Shown piece by piece: positions 1-9,116 of a DNA stretch of 64,000 nt. The notes under the pieces were generated by a model, which did not search any database, was not told the origin of the DNA, and was given only the letters and a program-made list of their open reading frames with translations. Source of the DNA: Pseudooceanicola aestuarii (GTDB taxonomy: Bacteria; Pseudomonadota; Alphaproteobacteria; Rhodobacterales; Rhodobacteraceae); the NCBI RefSeq assembly GCF_010614805.1, contig NZ_JAAFZC010000001.1:2210001-2274000 (forward strand), read 5' to 3'. Both the position numbers and the translations under genes were made by a program. Position 1 is the first letter of the stretch. Every line of letters begins with the position of its first letter.

Positions 1-245
1 GATTCTACCTGCCCGATCCCGCCCGCCCGGTTAGCGAACCTGACCGCCTGCTTGCCTATCTGCGCCAACAGCGGGAGGATACCCGCCAGGGCCTGCCCCG
101 CCGCTGGGGCATCAACGAGACGGTGCTGGCCCCGTTGCTGACCGACAGCCAGATCATCGCCCGCCGCAAGGGCCGTCAGGCCCATCGCAAGACCGGCCAG
201 AAACCTGGCCTGTTCGGCAATCTGATCAGCCCCCGGTTCGGCTGA
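1..245 (+). CDS. C-terminal fragment of an unrecognised protein
   Basis: An open frame runs from the window edge (first full codon at base 3) to a TGA at 243-245. It gives about 80 residues ending in a basic, glycine-rich tail (KTGQKPGLFG then NLISPRFG). A stretch reading RRWGINETVLAPLL could belong to a helix-turn-helix or ligand domain, but I do not recognise the family and assign no function. It converges on ppk2, with 83 bp between the two stop codons. Reading frame and stop are certain; identity is not. Confidence 0.55.
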   Translation, partial: FYLPDPARPVSEPDRLLAYLRQQREDTRQGLPRRWGINETVLAPLLTDSQIIARRKGRQAHRKTGQKPGLFGNLISPRFG

Positions 246-328
246 ACCGCGCCAGCCGCGACGCGCCTCCCCGCCGGCTGTCCTTTCCCTCCCGGTGCCG
301 TGAGGCGCGGGGTGGGTGGCGACGCCCC

Positions 329-1246
329 TTAGTATTTCGACGGCACGTAGAGTTCGGGCGGCAGGATGGAGCGTTCGTAATCACTGTTGTAGACACGTTC
401 GGGCAGGGCGACCTCCTCGTGCGGGACGTCGGTATAGGGGAACAGCGACAGCAAGTGGTCCATGCAGTTCAGCCGGGCGCGTTTCTTGTCGTTGCCGGGC
501 ACGATGTACCATGGCGCTTCGGCGATGTTGGTACGAGCCAGCATCTCTTCCTTGGCCTTGGTGTAATCCTCCCATCGCACCCGCGATTGCAGGTCCATGG
601 GCGAGAGTTTCCATTGCTTCAGCGGATCGTGGATGCGGATCAGGAACCGCATCTGCTGTTCCTCGTCGGTGATCGAGAACCAGTATTTCACCAGCCGGAT
701 CCCCGATCGCACCAGCATCCGTTCGAATTCCGGTACGTCGTGAAAGAAGTCCTGAACCTGCTCTTCCTCGGCAAAGCCCATGACGCGCTCCACCCCGGCG
801 CGGTTGTACCAGGAGCGGTCGAACAGCACGATTTCCCCGCCTGCGGGCAAGTGGGGCACGTAGCGCTGGAAATACCATTGCGTCTTTTCCCGATCCGACG
901 GGGCGGGCAGGGCGACGGTGCGCACCACGCGCGGATTCAGCCGCTGGGTGATCCGCTTGATCACCCCGCCCTTGCCGGCGCTGTCGCGGCCCTCGAAGAT
1001 GACGACGACCTTTTCCTTGTTGTGCACCACCCAATCCTGAAGCTTGATCAGTTCCGATTGCAGGCGCAGCAGGTCGCGGAAATATTGCGGGCGCGGGATG
1101 CTGCGGCCGTGGGACTTGCGGTAGATCTCCCGGATCTTCATCGAGAGGACGGCATCCTCCATCTCGATCTCGTAATCCTGATCCATCTCGTCCTTCAACT
1201 CGGCTTCCAGCCAGTCTTCGGCGTCCTTGAATTCTTCGGGGGACAT
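329..1246 (-). CDS. ppk2: Polyphosphate kinase 2 family protein
   Basis: This 305-residue protein belongs to the PPK2 family, which moves phosphate between polyphosphate and nucleoside di- or monophosphates in the cytoplasm. Visible family marks are the Walker A-like GRDSAGKGG at residues 86-94 and the FDRSWYNRAG block at 142-151, which carries the Walker B aspartate and the lid arginines. Length fits a single-domain (class I-type) PPK2. The N-terminal 45 residues are strongly acidic. It lies 72 bp downstream of the DUF421 membrane protein on the same strand and may be co-transcribed with it. Which nucleotide it prefers cannot be read from the sequence. Confidence 0.93.
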   Translation of the reverse strand: MSPEEFKDAEDWLEAELKDEMDQDYEIEMEDAVLSMKIREIYRKSHGRSIPRPQYFRDLLRLQSELIKLQDWVVHNKEKVVVIFEGRDSAGKGGVIKRITQRLNPRVVRTVALPAPSDREKTQWYFQRYVPHLPAGGEIVLFDRSWYNRAGVERVMGFAEEEQVQDFFHDVPEFERMLVRSGIRLVKYWFSITDEEQQMRFLIRIHDPLKQWKLSPMDLQSRVRWEDYTKAKEEMLARTNIAEAPWYIVPGNDKKRARLNCMDHLLSLFPYTDVPHEEVALPERVYNSDYERSILPPELYVPSKY

Positions 1247-1318
1247 GGGGGCACCTCGCGCGCAGCAATTGACACCCCGCGCCGGGCCGGGCGGGGCCTT
1301 TGCCCCCTGATGCCACGG

Positions 1319-1846
1319 CTATGTGACGGTTTGATGAGGGGCGTCGAATTTGAGGATGGCGCCTGCCTTGCGCTCCAGGACAGAGAAGGATCCGTCGCTT
1401 TCCAGCACGATGGCGCCGACCTCGTCAGGGGTGGCGCGGCGACCGTCGGCGCGCAGCACGGTCATCAGTTCGCCTTCGGTGACGCGTGCGCGGCGCATGG
1501 CTGCGTGACAGAAGGCGCCGTCATGCAACAGCAGCGTGGGTTCGGACCGCATGGCGCGGGCAAAAGGGCGCCAGCGCACCGACAGGAACGCCACCGCGTA
1601 TTGCAACCCAACCAACAGGGTCAGCGCGGTGATCCCTTCCGCCAGGGCGATGGAATTCGACAGCAGGATGGAGGCGAGGGTAGAGCCGATGGCCACCGTC
1701 ACGACCAGGTCAAACGCGTTCAGCTTGGCCAGCGTTCGCTTGCCCGAGACCCGCAACAAAAGCACCAGCCAACCATAGGCCAGCGTGCCGACGATCAGCA
1801 CGCGCAACACGCCACCCCAGCCCTGAAAGAACATGTCCTGAGTCAT
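1319..1846 (-). CDS. DUF421 (YetF-like) membrane protein
   Basis: This 175-residue protein has two or three N-terminal membrane segments (about residues 10-90). The motif LLRVSGKRTLAKLNAFDLV is typical of the YetF/DUF421 family. A cytoplasmic beta-rich domain follows, with the usual RRARVTEGEL-type stretch near residues 119-128. The molecular function of the family is unknown; some members are linked to spore or envelope physiology in Bacillus. The start is the first ATG. It sits between pyrG and ppk2, all on the minus strand, with a 158-bp gap to pyrG that shows no clear terminator. Confidence 0.85.
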   Translation of the reverse strand: MTQDMFFQGWGGVLRVLIVGTLAYGWLVLLLRVSGKRTLAKLNAFDLVVTVAIGSTLASILLSNSIALAEGITALTLLVGLQYAVAFLSVRWRPFARAMRSEPTLLLHDGAFCHAAMRRARVTEGELMTVLRADGRRATPDEVGAIVLESDGSFSVLERKAGAILKFDAPHQTVT

Positions 1847-2004
1847 GCGGAACCAATTCCCTCCGGCAGGGGAAGTTCCGTGCCGCGTGGACAGGGCAGG
1901 GCCGGACCGGACGGGCCGGGGGGGATCAGGCAGGGCCGATCCTGTAGGGGCTCATCATGCCGGGCCGATCACCAGGGCCCGGGATCGAAACGGCGGCCAC
2001 CGGG

Positions 2005-3648
2005 TCAGACCAGGCGGGAGACTTCCTTGGCCGCCCGGACGAAATCCTTGAACAGCGGATGCGGGGAGAACGGTTTCGACTTCAGCTCGGGGTGGAACTG
2101 GACGCCGATGAACCAAGGGTGGTCTTCAACCTCCACGATTTCCGGCAGCCGTCCGTCCGGGGACATGCCGGAGAAGGTCAGCCCGTGCTGCTCAAGCTGG
2201 TCACGGTACCGGATATCGACCTCGTAGCGGTGGCGGTGGCGTTCCTCGATCGTGTCGGTGCCGTAGACCTGCGCGACACGCGATCCTTCGGTCAGGGCTG
2301 CGGTATAGGCGCCCAGGCGCATGGTGCCGCCCTTGTCGTCATCGACCTTGCGGCGCACGGCATGGTTGCCCTGCACCCATTCCTTCAGGTGGTAGACGAC
2401 AGGTTCGAACCGCTTCTTGCCGGCCTCGTGGTCGAATTCTTCCGACCCGGCGGTTTCCACGCCGGCCAGGTTGCGCGCCGCCTCGATCACGGCCATCTGC
2501 ATGCCGAGACAGATGCCCAGATAGGGGATCTTGCGTTCGCGGGCGAATTGCGCCGCCTTGATCTTGCCCTCGGTGCCGCGCTCGCCAAAGCCGCCGGGCA
2601 CCAGGATGGCGTGGAACCCTTCGAGATGCGGTGCCGCGTCCTCGTGATCGAAGATCTCGGCATCCACCCATTCGGTCGTCACCTTGATCCGGTTGGCCAT
2701 GCCGCCGTGAATCAACGCCTCCTTGATGGATTTGTAGGCGTCTTCCAGCTGCGTGTACTTGCCCACCACGGCGATCTTGACCTCACCATCGGTGGTGTGG
2801 ATGCGGTCGTAGACATCCTGCCAGGTGGTCAGGTCCGGTTTCGGCGCGGGAGAAATCTGGAAGGCGTCCAGCACCGCCTGGTCCAGCCCTTCGTGGTGGT
2901 AGGCCAGGGGGGCCTCGTAGATGGAGGCCAGGTCATAGGCGGCGATCACCGATTCGGGGCGCACGTTGCAGAACAGGGCCAGCTTTTCCCGCTCCTTCTC
3001 GGGGATCGGCTGTTCGGAGCGGCAGACCAGGATGTCCGGCTGCAACCCGATGGAGCGCAGTTCCTTGACGGAGTGCTGGGTCGGCTTGGTCTTCAGTTCC
3101 CCGCTGGCGGCCAGCCAGGGCAGCAGCGTCAGATGCATGAAGATGCATTGCCCGCGCGGCTTGTCCTGGGCGAATTGGCGGATCGCCTCGAAGAAGGGCA
3201 GCCCCTCGATGTCACCGACGGTGCCGCCGATCTCGCACAGCATGAAATCGACCTCGTCCTCCCCGACAGAGAGGAAATCCTTGATCTCGTTGGTGACGTG
3301 CGGGATCACCTGAATCGTCTTGCCCAGATAGTCGCCGCGACGCTCCTTCTCCAGCACGTTGGAATAGATCCGGCCGGAAGACACGCTGTCGGTCATCCGC
3401 GCGGCGACCCCGGTGAAGCGTTCGTAATGCCCCAGGTCCAGGTCGGTTTCCGCGCCATCGTCGGTGACGAAGACTTCGCCGTGCTCGAAGGGCGACATCG
3501 TGCCGGGATCGACGTTCAGGTACGGGTCCAGTTTGCGGAGCCGGACCGAAAAGCCGCGGGCCTGCAACAACGCGCCAAGCGCGGCAGAGGCCAGGCCTTT
3601 CCCGAGGGACGACACCACGCCGCCCGTGATGAAGATATACCGTGCCAT
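2005..3648 (-). CDS. pyrG: CTP synthase
   Basis: PyrG makes CTP from UTP, ATP and glutamine, the last step of de novo pyrimidine synthesis. The 547-residue product has an N-terminal synthetase domain starting [18 protein letters not shown] and a C-terminal class I glutamine amidotransferase domain. The nucleophile cysteine lies in GICLGMQ near residue 380 and the catalytic histidine-glutamate pair in FHPE near the C-terminus. The ATG at 3648 was chosen over an upstream in-frame ATG at 3720 because MARYIF is the conserved family start and 547 residues is the usual length. secG lies 180 bp upstream on the same strand, a pairing common in alphaproteobacteria. Confidence 0.98.
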   Translation of the reverse strand: MARYIFITGGVVSSLGKGLASAALGALLQARGFSVRLRKLDPYLNVDPGTMSPFEHGEVFVTDDGAETDLDLGHYERFTGVAARMTDSVSSGRIYSNVLEKERRGDYLGKTIQVIPHVTNEIKDFLSVGEDEVDFMLCEIGGTVGDIEGLPFFEAIRQFAQDKPRGQCIFMHLTLLPWLAASGELKTKPTQHSVKELRSIGLQPDILVCRSEQPIPEKEREKLALFCNVRPESVIAAYDLASIYEAPLAYHHEGLDQAVLDAFQISPAPKPDLTTWQDVYDRIHTTDGEVKIAVVGKYTQLEDAYKSIKEALIHGGMANRIKVTTEWVDAEIFDHEDAAPHLEGFHAILVPGGFGERGTEGKIKAAQFARERKIPYLGICLGMQMAVIEAARNLAGVETAGSEEFDHEAGKKRFEPVVYHLKEWVQGNHAVRRKVDDDKGGTMRLGAYTAALTEGSRVAQVYGTDTIEERHRHRYEVDIRYRDQLEQHGLTFSGMSPDGRLPEIVEVEDHPWFIGVQFHPELKSKPFSPHPLFKDFVRAAKEVSRLV

Positions 3649-3762
3649 GTCGAAGGCTCCCGTGAATTCTGCGCGAAACGCAAGCAAGCGTAACGCAAAT
3701 CCCTGCTGAGAACGGCCCAACGGGCCGCAGCATCACGGGATTCAAGCACTACCAGATTCGCG

Positions 3763-3783
3763 GCGAAGCGGCAACCGCTTCGC
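3763..3783 (-). promoter_or_regulatory. Perfect inverted repeat between secG and pyrG
   Basis: Nine-base arms GCGAAGCGG and CCGCTTCGC are separated by CAA. The hairpin lies 46 nt past the secG stop and 115 nt before the pyrG start. No T-run follows on the minus strand, so it is not a textbook Rho-independent terminator. It could be a processing or attenuation hairpin in the pyrG leader. Confidence 0.5.
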
Positions 3784-3828
3784 TAGATGATGTTTAATCG
3801 CCGCGTCGGATCCGCAAGGTGTTGTGAA

Positions 3829-4203
3829 TCAATCGGCGGAGGGCGTGAGGCCACCGGTGTCATTGCCGCCTGCGGGCGGCGGGATCAGCGATCCGCCATC
3901 AGGCAGGACCGGCGCGGTGGGGTCGGCGGGTTCCGATGCTTCGGGCGTGCCGAACCGGTCCAGAACCGAAGTTCCGGCGGATTTTTCCGCCGCGATGATC
4001 GTCAGCGTCAGCGACGTGATGATGAAAGCGATGGCCAAGCCCCAGGTGACCTTGCCCAGGGCCGTGGCCGCGGCGCGGCCCGAGACGGCACCGCCGCCGC
4101 CGCCGCCCATGCCCAGCCCGCCCCCTTCGGAACGTTGCAGAAGCACGACACCGATCAGCGCAAGCGCCAGGATCAGGTGGACGATGAGAACGACGTTTTC
4201 CAT
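3829..4203 (-). CDS. secG: Preprotein translocase subunit SecG
   Basis: SecG is the small membrane subunit of the SecYEG protein-export channel. The product is 124 residues. The first membrane helix starts at the N-terminus (MENVVLIVHLILALALIGVV) and is followed by the hallmark LLQRSEGGGLGMGGGGGG loop. A second helix lies near residues 50-72. The C-terminal tail is acidic and proline-rich, as in other Rhodobacterales SecG proteins. It is followed by pyrG on the same strand. A 16-bp palindrome lies just upstream of its start. Confidence 0.95.
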   Translation of the reverse strand: MENVVLIVHLILALALIGVVLLQRSEGGGLGMGGGGGGAVSGRAAATALGKVTWGLAIAFIITSLTLTIIAAEKSAGTSVLDRFGTPEASEPADPTAPVLPDGGSLIPPPAGGNDTGGLTPSAD

Positions 4204-4222
4204 TGCTCAGCCTATGACTCGG

Positions 4223-4238
4223 GACGTCCGCGGACGTC
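4223..4238. promoter_or_regulatory. Perfect 16-bp palindrome upstream of secG
   Basis: GACGTCCGCGGACGTC is a perfect palindrome centred about 27 bp upstream of the secG ATG at 4203. It could be an operator at the promoter or a hairpin in the leader near the ribosome binding region. No known regulator site is recognised. Confidence 0.5.
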
Positions 4239-4423
4239 GGTATTCCGTCTGTATCGCGTCGGGCCGCCAGCAGCACGACGGCAGCGGCGGTTTGCGGCTA
4301 TCTATGCCACAGGAAGGAGTGCCGCAACCCTTTAGGCCGGGATCGTCCGCATGCGGTGCGCCCTGGCCCCGGCAAAGGCGCGGGGGCCGTGTGAAACACG
4401 CGGCGGGGGAGGGCAGTGCGGGG

Positions 4424-4822
4424 CTATTCTTCGTCCACGTCGTCGATATCGACCTGACCGGACAGCCGGCGGCGGATCAACGACCAGCTCAGCCCGATTC
4501 CCAGCACCAGCGACAGCGCGAAGATGCCCAGCCAGACGTTCTGGTTGCGGTTGCCCAGATCAAGAATGCCGTAATCGTACAGAACCCACAGCAACGCGCC
4601 GGTGATCGCCAGCACCAGCCCCATGCCGAACAGCCCGATCGACCGCAGCGTGGCGCGCAGGTAGATCAGGTATGCGACGAACAGTAGCAGCCCGAACAAC
4701 AGGGCCAGCGGCATCTGCTCCTCCCAGTGCTGACTGCTCCAGCGGACGTAATTCCACTGCGTCGGATTGAAGGTCAGCGCCAACAAGACAAAGGCTGCAA
4801 CCCAGCGAACAAAGAACCCCAT
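4424..4822 (-). CDS. Four-helix membrane protein, DUF6524-like
   Basis: The product is 132 residues with four predicted membrane helices and a short acidic tail ending DIDDVDEE. The N-terminus MGFFVRW and the block FNPTQWNYVRW (about residues 20-30) match a small conserved proteobacterial family, DUF6524, of unknown function. The ATG at 4822 is preferred over one at 4852 because a GAGAGGG ribosome site lies just upstream and the family starts there. It is divergent from purA and 220 bp upstream of secG. Confidence 0.75.
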   Translation of the reverse strand: MGFFVRWVAAFVLLALTFNPTQWNYVRWSSQHWEEQMPLALLFGLLLFVAYLIYLRATLRSIGLFGMGLVLAITGALLWVLYDYGILDLGNRNQNVWLGIFALSLVLGIGLSWSLIRRRLSGQVDIDDVDEE

Positions 4823-5003
4823 GCCGGACCCTCTCGTATAAGAATTGAACACAATGCAGGGGTTTTACCTGAGCGCGGCGTTCTGTCCAGTCCAAGTGAC
4901 CGCCCCCGCGAGAGCGGCCCGGCGCGCAGGCCGCAGATTGTGGTTTCACGCCCGACCGGCCTTCGCTATACCGGCGCGGGTTTTCGCCTCAGGGAGTATG
5001 AGC

Positions 5004-6299
5004 ATGGCCAATGTCGTCGTCGTCGGAGCCCAGTGGGGTGACGAAGGTAAGGGAAAGATCGTTGATTGGCTGTCCGAACGGGCAGACGTGATCTGCCGCT
5101 TCCAGGGCGGTCACAACGCCGGTCACACGCTGGTCATTGATGGCGAGGTGTTCAAGCTGCACGCGCTGCCGTCCGGCGTGGTGCGCGGCGGCAAGCTGTC
5201 GGTGATCGGCAACGGTGTGGTGCTGGATCCCTGGCATCTGGTGACCGAGATCGAGACGGTCCAGAAACAGGGGGTGGAGATCACGCCCCAGACGCTGATG
5301 ATCGCGGAGAACACGCCGCTGATCCTGCCCCTGCACGGGGAGTTGGACCGCGCGCGGGAAGAAGCCGCATCCAAAGGCACGAAGATCGGCACCACGGGCC
5401 GTGGCATCGGCCCGGCCTACGAGGACAAGGTCGGCCGCCGTGCCATCCGTGTGGCGGACCTGGCCGACGAGGCGACGTTGATCGCCCGTGTTGACCGCGC
5501 CTTGCAGCACCATGATCCGCTGCGCCGCGGCCTGGGCATCGACGCCGTGGACCGCGATGGGCTGATCGCCCAGCTGAAGGAGATCGCGAGCAAGATCCTG
5601 CCCTATGCCGCCCCGGTCTGGAAGGTGCTGAACGAGAAGCGTCGCGCCGGCAACCGCATCCTGTTCGAGGGCGCGCAGGGCGCGCTGCTGGATATTGATT
5701 TCGGCACCTACCCCTTTGTCACCTCGTCCAACGTGATCGCGGGGCAGGCGGCGACGGGCACCGGGGTTGGCCCCGGTTCGATCGATTTCGTGCTGGGCAT
5801 CGTCAAGGCCTACACGACCCGCGTTGGCGAAGGTCCGTTCCCGACAGAGCTGGACGACGAGAACGGCCAGCGCCTGGGGGAACAGGGCCATGAATTCGGC
5901 ACCACCACCGGGCGCAAGCGGCGCTGCGGCTGGTTCGACGCCTGCCTGGTGCGCCAGACCTGCGTGACCAGCGGCGTGACCGGCATCGCCCTGACCAAGC
6001 TGGACGTGCTGGACGGGTTCGAGACACTGAAGATCTGCACCGGCTACGAGCTGGACGGGGAGCGGCTGGATTATCTGCCCATCGCCGCCGATCAGCAGGC
6101 CCGTTGCACGCCGATCTACGAGGAAATGCCGGGCTGGAGCGAATCGACCGAAGGCGCCCGCAGCTGGGCTGATCTGCCGGCCAATGCGATCAAGTACGTG
6201 CGCCGGGTCGAAGAGCTGATCGAATGCCCCGTGGCCCTTCTGTCAACCTCGCCTGAGCGGGAAGACACGATTCTGGTCACCGATCCGTTCTCCGATTGA
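5004..6299 (+). CDS. purA: Adenylosuccinate synthetase
   Basis: PurA joins IMP and aspartate using GTP, the first committed step from IMP to AMP. The 431-residue protein begins [10 protein letters not shown] and carries the GTP-binding loop GDEGKGK at residues 12-18. Other family blocks are GHNAGHTLV and [14 protein letters not shown]. Two nearby ATGs exist (4998 and 5004). The second is preferred because AGGGAG at 4991-4996 is correctly spaced only for it. A much longer upstream extension of the frame is not supported by family length. DUF2842 follows 91 bp downstream. Confidence 0.97.
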   Translation: MANVVVVGAQWGDEGKGKIVDWLSERADVICRFQGGHNAGHTLVIDGEVFKLHALPSGVVRGGKLSVIGNGVVLDPWHLVTEIETVQKQGVEITPQTLMIAENTPLILPLHGELDRAREEAASKGTKIGTTGRGIGPAYEDKVGRRAIRVADLADEATLIARVDRALQHHDPLRRGLGIDAVDRDGLIAQLKEIASKILPYAAPVWKVLNEKRRAGNRILFEGAQGALLDIDFGTYPFVTSSNVIAGQAATGTGVGPGSIDFVLGIVKAYTTRVGEGPFPTELDDENGQRLGEQGHEFGTTTGRKRRCGWFDACLVRQTCVTSGVTGIALTKLDVLDGFETLKICTGYELDGERLDYLPIAADQQARCTPIYEEMPGWSESTEGARSWADLPANAIKYVRRVEELIECPVALLSTSPEREDTILVTDPFSD

Positions 6300-6390
6300 C
6301 CGTCCGGGGCGCTGCCTCTCGGGCTCCGCGCGCATGTGCGGGCCCATCCTTGCCCCCGGCGCGGCCGGGCCAACCTGAAGGAGCCCGGCC

Positions 6391-6690
6391 ATGGCGCTGA
6401 GCTACAAGGCACGGCGCCGCTGGGCGTTGGTCATCCTGCTGATCGGTCTGCCGGTCTACATCGTGGCTGCGATTTCCATTCTGAACTGGCTGGACCGACC
6501 ATCGATGGTGGTGGAACTGGTGGTCTATGTCGGGCTGGGCCTGTTGTGGGCGCTGCCGTTCCGCGCGGTGTTCCGGGGCATCGGGCAGGCCGACCCCGGA
6601 GCGGCCACAGGGGGCAACCCGGAAGCAGACCTGGCGGCGACGCAATCGGACGATTCAGGGGCCGACCAGGACCGGCCGGGCCGGACGTAA
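6391..6690 (+). CDS. DUF2842 small membrane protein
   Basis: The 99-residue product begins MALSYKARRRWAL and has two membrane helices (about residues 10-32 and 40-60) with the conserved WALPFRAVFRGIG loop after the second. The family, DUF2842, is found in alphaproteobacteria and has no known role. It follows purA on the same strand with a good GGAG site seven bases before the ATG. The last 30 residues are a hydrophilic, probably disordered tail. A GC-rich terminator hairpin lies just past its stop. Confidence 0.82.
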   Translation: MALSYKARRRWALVILLIGLPVYIVAAISILNWLDRPSMVVELVVYVGLGLLWALPFRAVFRGIGQADPGAATGGNPEADLAATQSDDSGADQDRPGRT

Positions 6691-6694
6691 CCGC

Positions 6695-6732
6695 CGCCAC
6701 CGCCGGCGGCGCCCCGGCGGCGGTGGCGATTT
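6695..6732 (+). terminator. Probable Rho-independent terminator after purA-DUF2842
   Basis: Eleven-base arms CGCCACCGCCG (6695-6705) and CGGCGGTGGCG (6718-6728) pair perfectly, and ATTT follows. It starts five bases past the DUF2842 stop. The T-run is short. Confidence 0.6.
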
Positions 6733-6807
6733 GACTCGTCAGACAATACATTTGCCATTCGGTCAGTCCCCGTGCCAGATGCGCACGAAACTGCGACGGA
6801 CCCCTGA

Positions 6808-8028
6808 ATGCTGCGCCCTGCAAAGACCCCGCCCCACCTGCTGACCCTGATCATGCTGACCGGCGCTTCGGTCATGTCGCTGAACATGTTCGCGCCCTCT
6901 CTGGCCCACATGGCCGCGGATTTCGACGTGGATTACGGGGTGATGAGCCTGGCCATCGGCGGCTACCTGGCGGTGACAGCGGTGGTGCAGGTCCTGGTCG
7001 GGCCGCTGTCGGACCGCTACGGGCGGCGGCCGCTGCTGCTGGGCGGGCTGGCGATCTTTGCCTTGGCCTCGCTGGTCTGTGCGCTGACCGAAAGTTTCAC
7101 GGTCTTCCTGGTCGCGCGGATCTGTCAGACCGGCGTCGGCGCCGGCATGGCGCTGAGCCGGGCGGTGATCCGCGACATGTTCGAGACCAGGGAGGCGGCG
7201 AAGAAGATGTCCCTGGTGGCCTTCATGATGGCGGTCGCGCCGATGGTGGGACCGACGATCGGCGGATTTCTCGATTCCGCCTTCGGCTGGCGGGCCAGCT
7301 TCTGGGCCTATTGCGGCGGTGGGGCGATCCTGTTCGCCATCGCCTGGCTGGATCTGGGGGAAACGCATCACCAGCGCTCTCGCAGCTTTGCCACGCAATT
7401 CGCTAGCTATCCCGAGCTGTTCCGCTCTCGCCGGTTCTGGGGCTACGCGACCTGCATGGGGTTCTCCGTCGGTACGTTCTACATCTTCATCGCCGGCGCC
7501 CCGTTGGTGGTGAAGGCGGTGTTCGGCATGACCACTGCGCGGCTGGGCGTCTTCATGGGCACCATCACCCTGGGTTTCATGCTGGGGGCCGGGCTGTCGA
7601 CACGGCTGAATGCGCGGGTGTCGATCACCGCGATGATGCTGGCCGGGCGCGTGGTCGCACTGGTGGGGCTGGGCGGCGCAACGGTCCTGCTGGCGTTCGG
7701 CATCGTGTCCGTGCCGCTGTTCTTTGGCGCGATGGTGCTGTCGGGAATCGGCAACGGGCTGACCACGCCCAATGCCTCCGCCGGGGCGCTGTCGGTGCGG
7801 CCGCACCTGGCCGGCACGGCCTCCGGGGTCAGCAGCGCGATGATCGTGGGATTTGGCGCCGTGCTGTCGACGCTGACCGGGGCCGTCGTTTCGGCCGAGC
7901 AGGGGGTGTGGTTGCTGCCGGGTCTGATGGCGTTGGCCAGCCTTGCGGGCCTGGTCTCGGCCCTGTCGGTCCTGCGCATCGACCGACGCGAGGGGGCACT
8001 TGCCAAGCGCCCTGGCGCGGGGGCGTAG
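6808..8028 (+). CDS. Bcr/CflA family multidrug MFS exporter
   Basis: This 406-residue protein has about 12 membrane helices and the MFS motif A GPLSDRYGRRPLLLGG after helix 2 (about residues 65-80). The N-terminal block with SLNMFAPSLAHMA and the segment ALSRAVIRDMFE near residue 115 are typical of the Bcr/CflA drug:H+ antiporter branch (bicyclomycin, sulfonamide and chloramphenicol type). It sits in the inner membrane. The actual substrate cannot be told. It stands alone between the DUF2842 terminator and the osmoprotectant ABC operon. Confidence 0.88.
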   Translation: MLRPAKTPPHLLTLIMLTGASVMSLNMFAPSLAHMAADFDVDYGVMSLAIGGYLAVTAVVQVLVGPLSDRYGRRPLLLGGLAIFALASLVCALTESFTVFLVARICQTGVGAGMALSRAVIRDMFETREAAKKMSLVAFMMAVAPMVGPTIGGFLDSAFGWRASFWAYCGGGAILFAIAWLDLGETHHQRSRSFATQFASYPELFRSRRFWGYATCMGFSVGTFYIFIAGAPLVVKAVFGMTTARLGVFMGTITLGFMLGAGLSTRLNARVSITAMMLAGRVVALVGLGGATVLLAFGIVSVPLFFGAMVLSGIGNGLTTPNASAGALSVRPHLAGTASGVSSAMIVGFGAVLSTLTGAVVSAEQGVWLLPGLMALASLAGLVSALSVLRIDRREGALAKRPGAGA

Positions 8029-8202
8029 CCGGACCGGTCAAAGCGGGTCGCGGGCGCAGCCACCGGAATGTGAAGAGGCGTCGCATTTTCGTCGAAAAAG
8101 GCCGGGCCCCGCACCTTTGCCTTTGGGAATCTGCCGCTACATTGAGGCGAAGCAGGGCGCGCATCGCACGCCCCGACCCGCGTTCAAGGAGACGATCCCG
8201 TC

Positions 8203-9105
8203 ATGAAAACCACCATCCTACTCGGCACCGGTCTGGCCCTTGCGCTGGCGGGGTCCGCACAGGCGGACATTACCGTGTCCTCCAAGATCGACACCGAGGG
8301 CGGCCTGCTGGGCAACATCATCGCCCTGGCCCTGGAAGACGCCGGCCTGCCCGTCGAACGGCGCTTGCAGCTGGGCGGCACCCAGGTCGTCCGGGAAGCC
8401 ATCCTGGCCGGGCAGATCGACATCTACCCCGAATATACCGGCAACGCTGCGTTCTTCTTCAACGAGGCCGACAGCGACGTGTGGAAGGATGCGGCCAAGG
8501 CCCATGCCCGCGCCGCCGAACTGGATAGCGATAACGCCATCACCTGGCTTGACAGCGCCCCCGCCAACAACACCTGGGCGATCGCCCTGACCGGGCCGGT
8601 CGCCTCGGAGAACGGGCTGACCACCATGTCGGAATTCGGCACCTGGGTCGCCGGGGGCGGAGAGGTCAAACTGGCTGCATCGACCGAATTCGTCTCCTCC
8701 CCCGCCGTGCTACCGGCGATGCAGGAGACCTACGGCTTCTCCCTGTCGCAGGACCAGACGGTAATCCTGTCGGGCGGCGACACGGCGGCGACGATCCAGG
8801 CGGCGGCGCGCGGCACCTCGGGTGTGAATGCGGCGATGGTTTACGGCACCGATGGCGGTGTGGGTGCCACCGGGCTGGTGGTGATGGCGGATGACAAGGG
8901 CGTGCAGCCGGTCTATGAACCCGCCCCGATCATCCGCGACGCCGTGCTGGCCGAATATCCCGCCATCCCCGAGATCCTGAACCCGATCATGGCCGGGCTG
9001 GACATGGCCACCCTGCAAAAGCTGAACGGCCGCATCCAGGTTGGCGGTGAACCGGCCGAATCCGTCGCTCGCGACTACCTGACCCAGGCCGGGATCCTGG
9101 ACTGA
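8203..9105 (+). CDS. osmF: Osmoprotectant ABC transporter substrate-binding protein (YehZ/OsmF-like)
   Basis: This 300-residue periplasmic protein has a Sec signal peptide (residues 1-22, cleavage after AQA) followed by a QAT-family (OpuAC-type) binding domain. Family blocks are SSKIDTEG near residue 28, LGGTQVVREAILAGQIDIYPEYTG near residues 62-86 and the C-terminal LNGRIQVGGEPAESVARDYL. It would capture betaine-like quaternary amines for the permeases encoded downstream. It is the first gene of a four-gene operon with the same order as E. coli yehZYXW. The ligand may be glycine betaine, choline or carnitine; E. coli YehZ binds betaine only weakly. Confidence 0.9.
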   Translation: MKTTILLGTGLALALAGSAQADITVSSKIDTEGGLLGNIIALALEDAGLPVERRLQLGGTQVVREAILAGQIDIYPEYTGNAAFFFNEADSDVWKDAAKAHARAAELDSDNAITWLDSAPANNTWAIALTGPVASENGLTTMSEFGTWVAGGGEVKLAASTEFVSSPAVLPAMQETYGFSLSQDQTVILSGGDTAATIQAAARGTSGVNAAMVYGTDGGVGATGLVVMADDKGVQPVYEPAPIIRDAVLAEYPAIPEILNPIMAGLDMATLQKLNGRIQVGGEPAESVARDYLTQAGILD

Positions 9106-9116
9106 TCGACAGGGTC

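Noticed and set aside
419..3693. Two long plus-strand frames opposite ppk2, DUF421 and pyrG
   Set aside because: Both are antisense shadows of well-recognised genes and show no conserved motifs.
8100..8160. A promoter upstream of the osmoprotectant operon (TTTGCC ... TACATT)
   Set aside because: Spacing and match to sigma-70 boxes are too poor to support a call from sequence alone.
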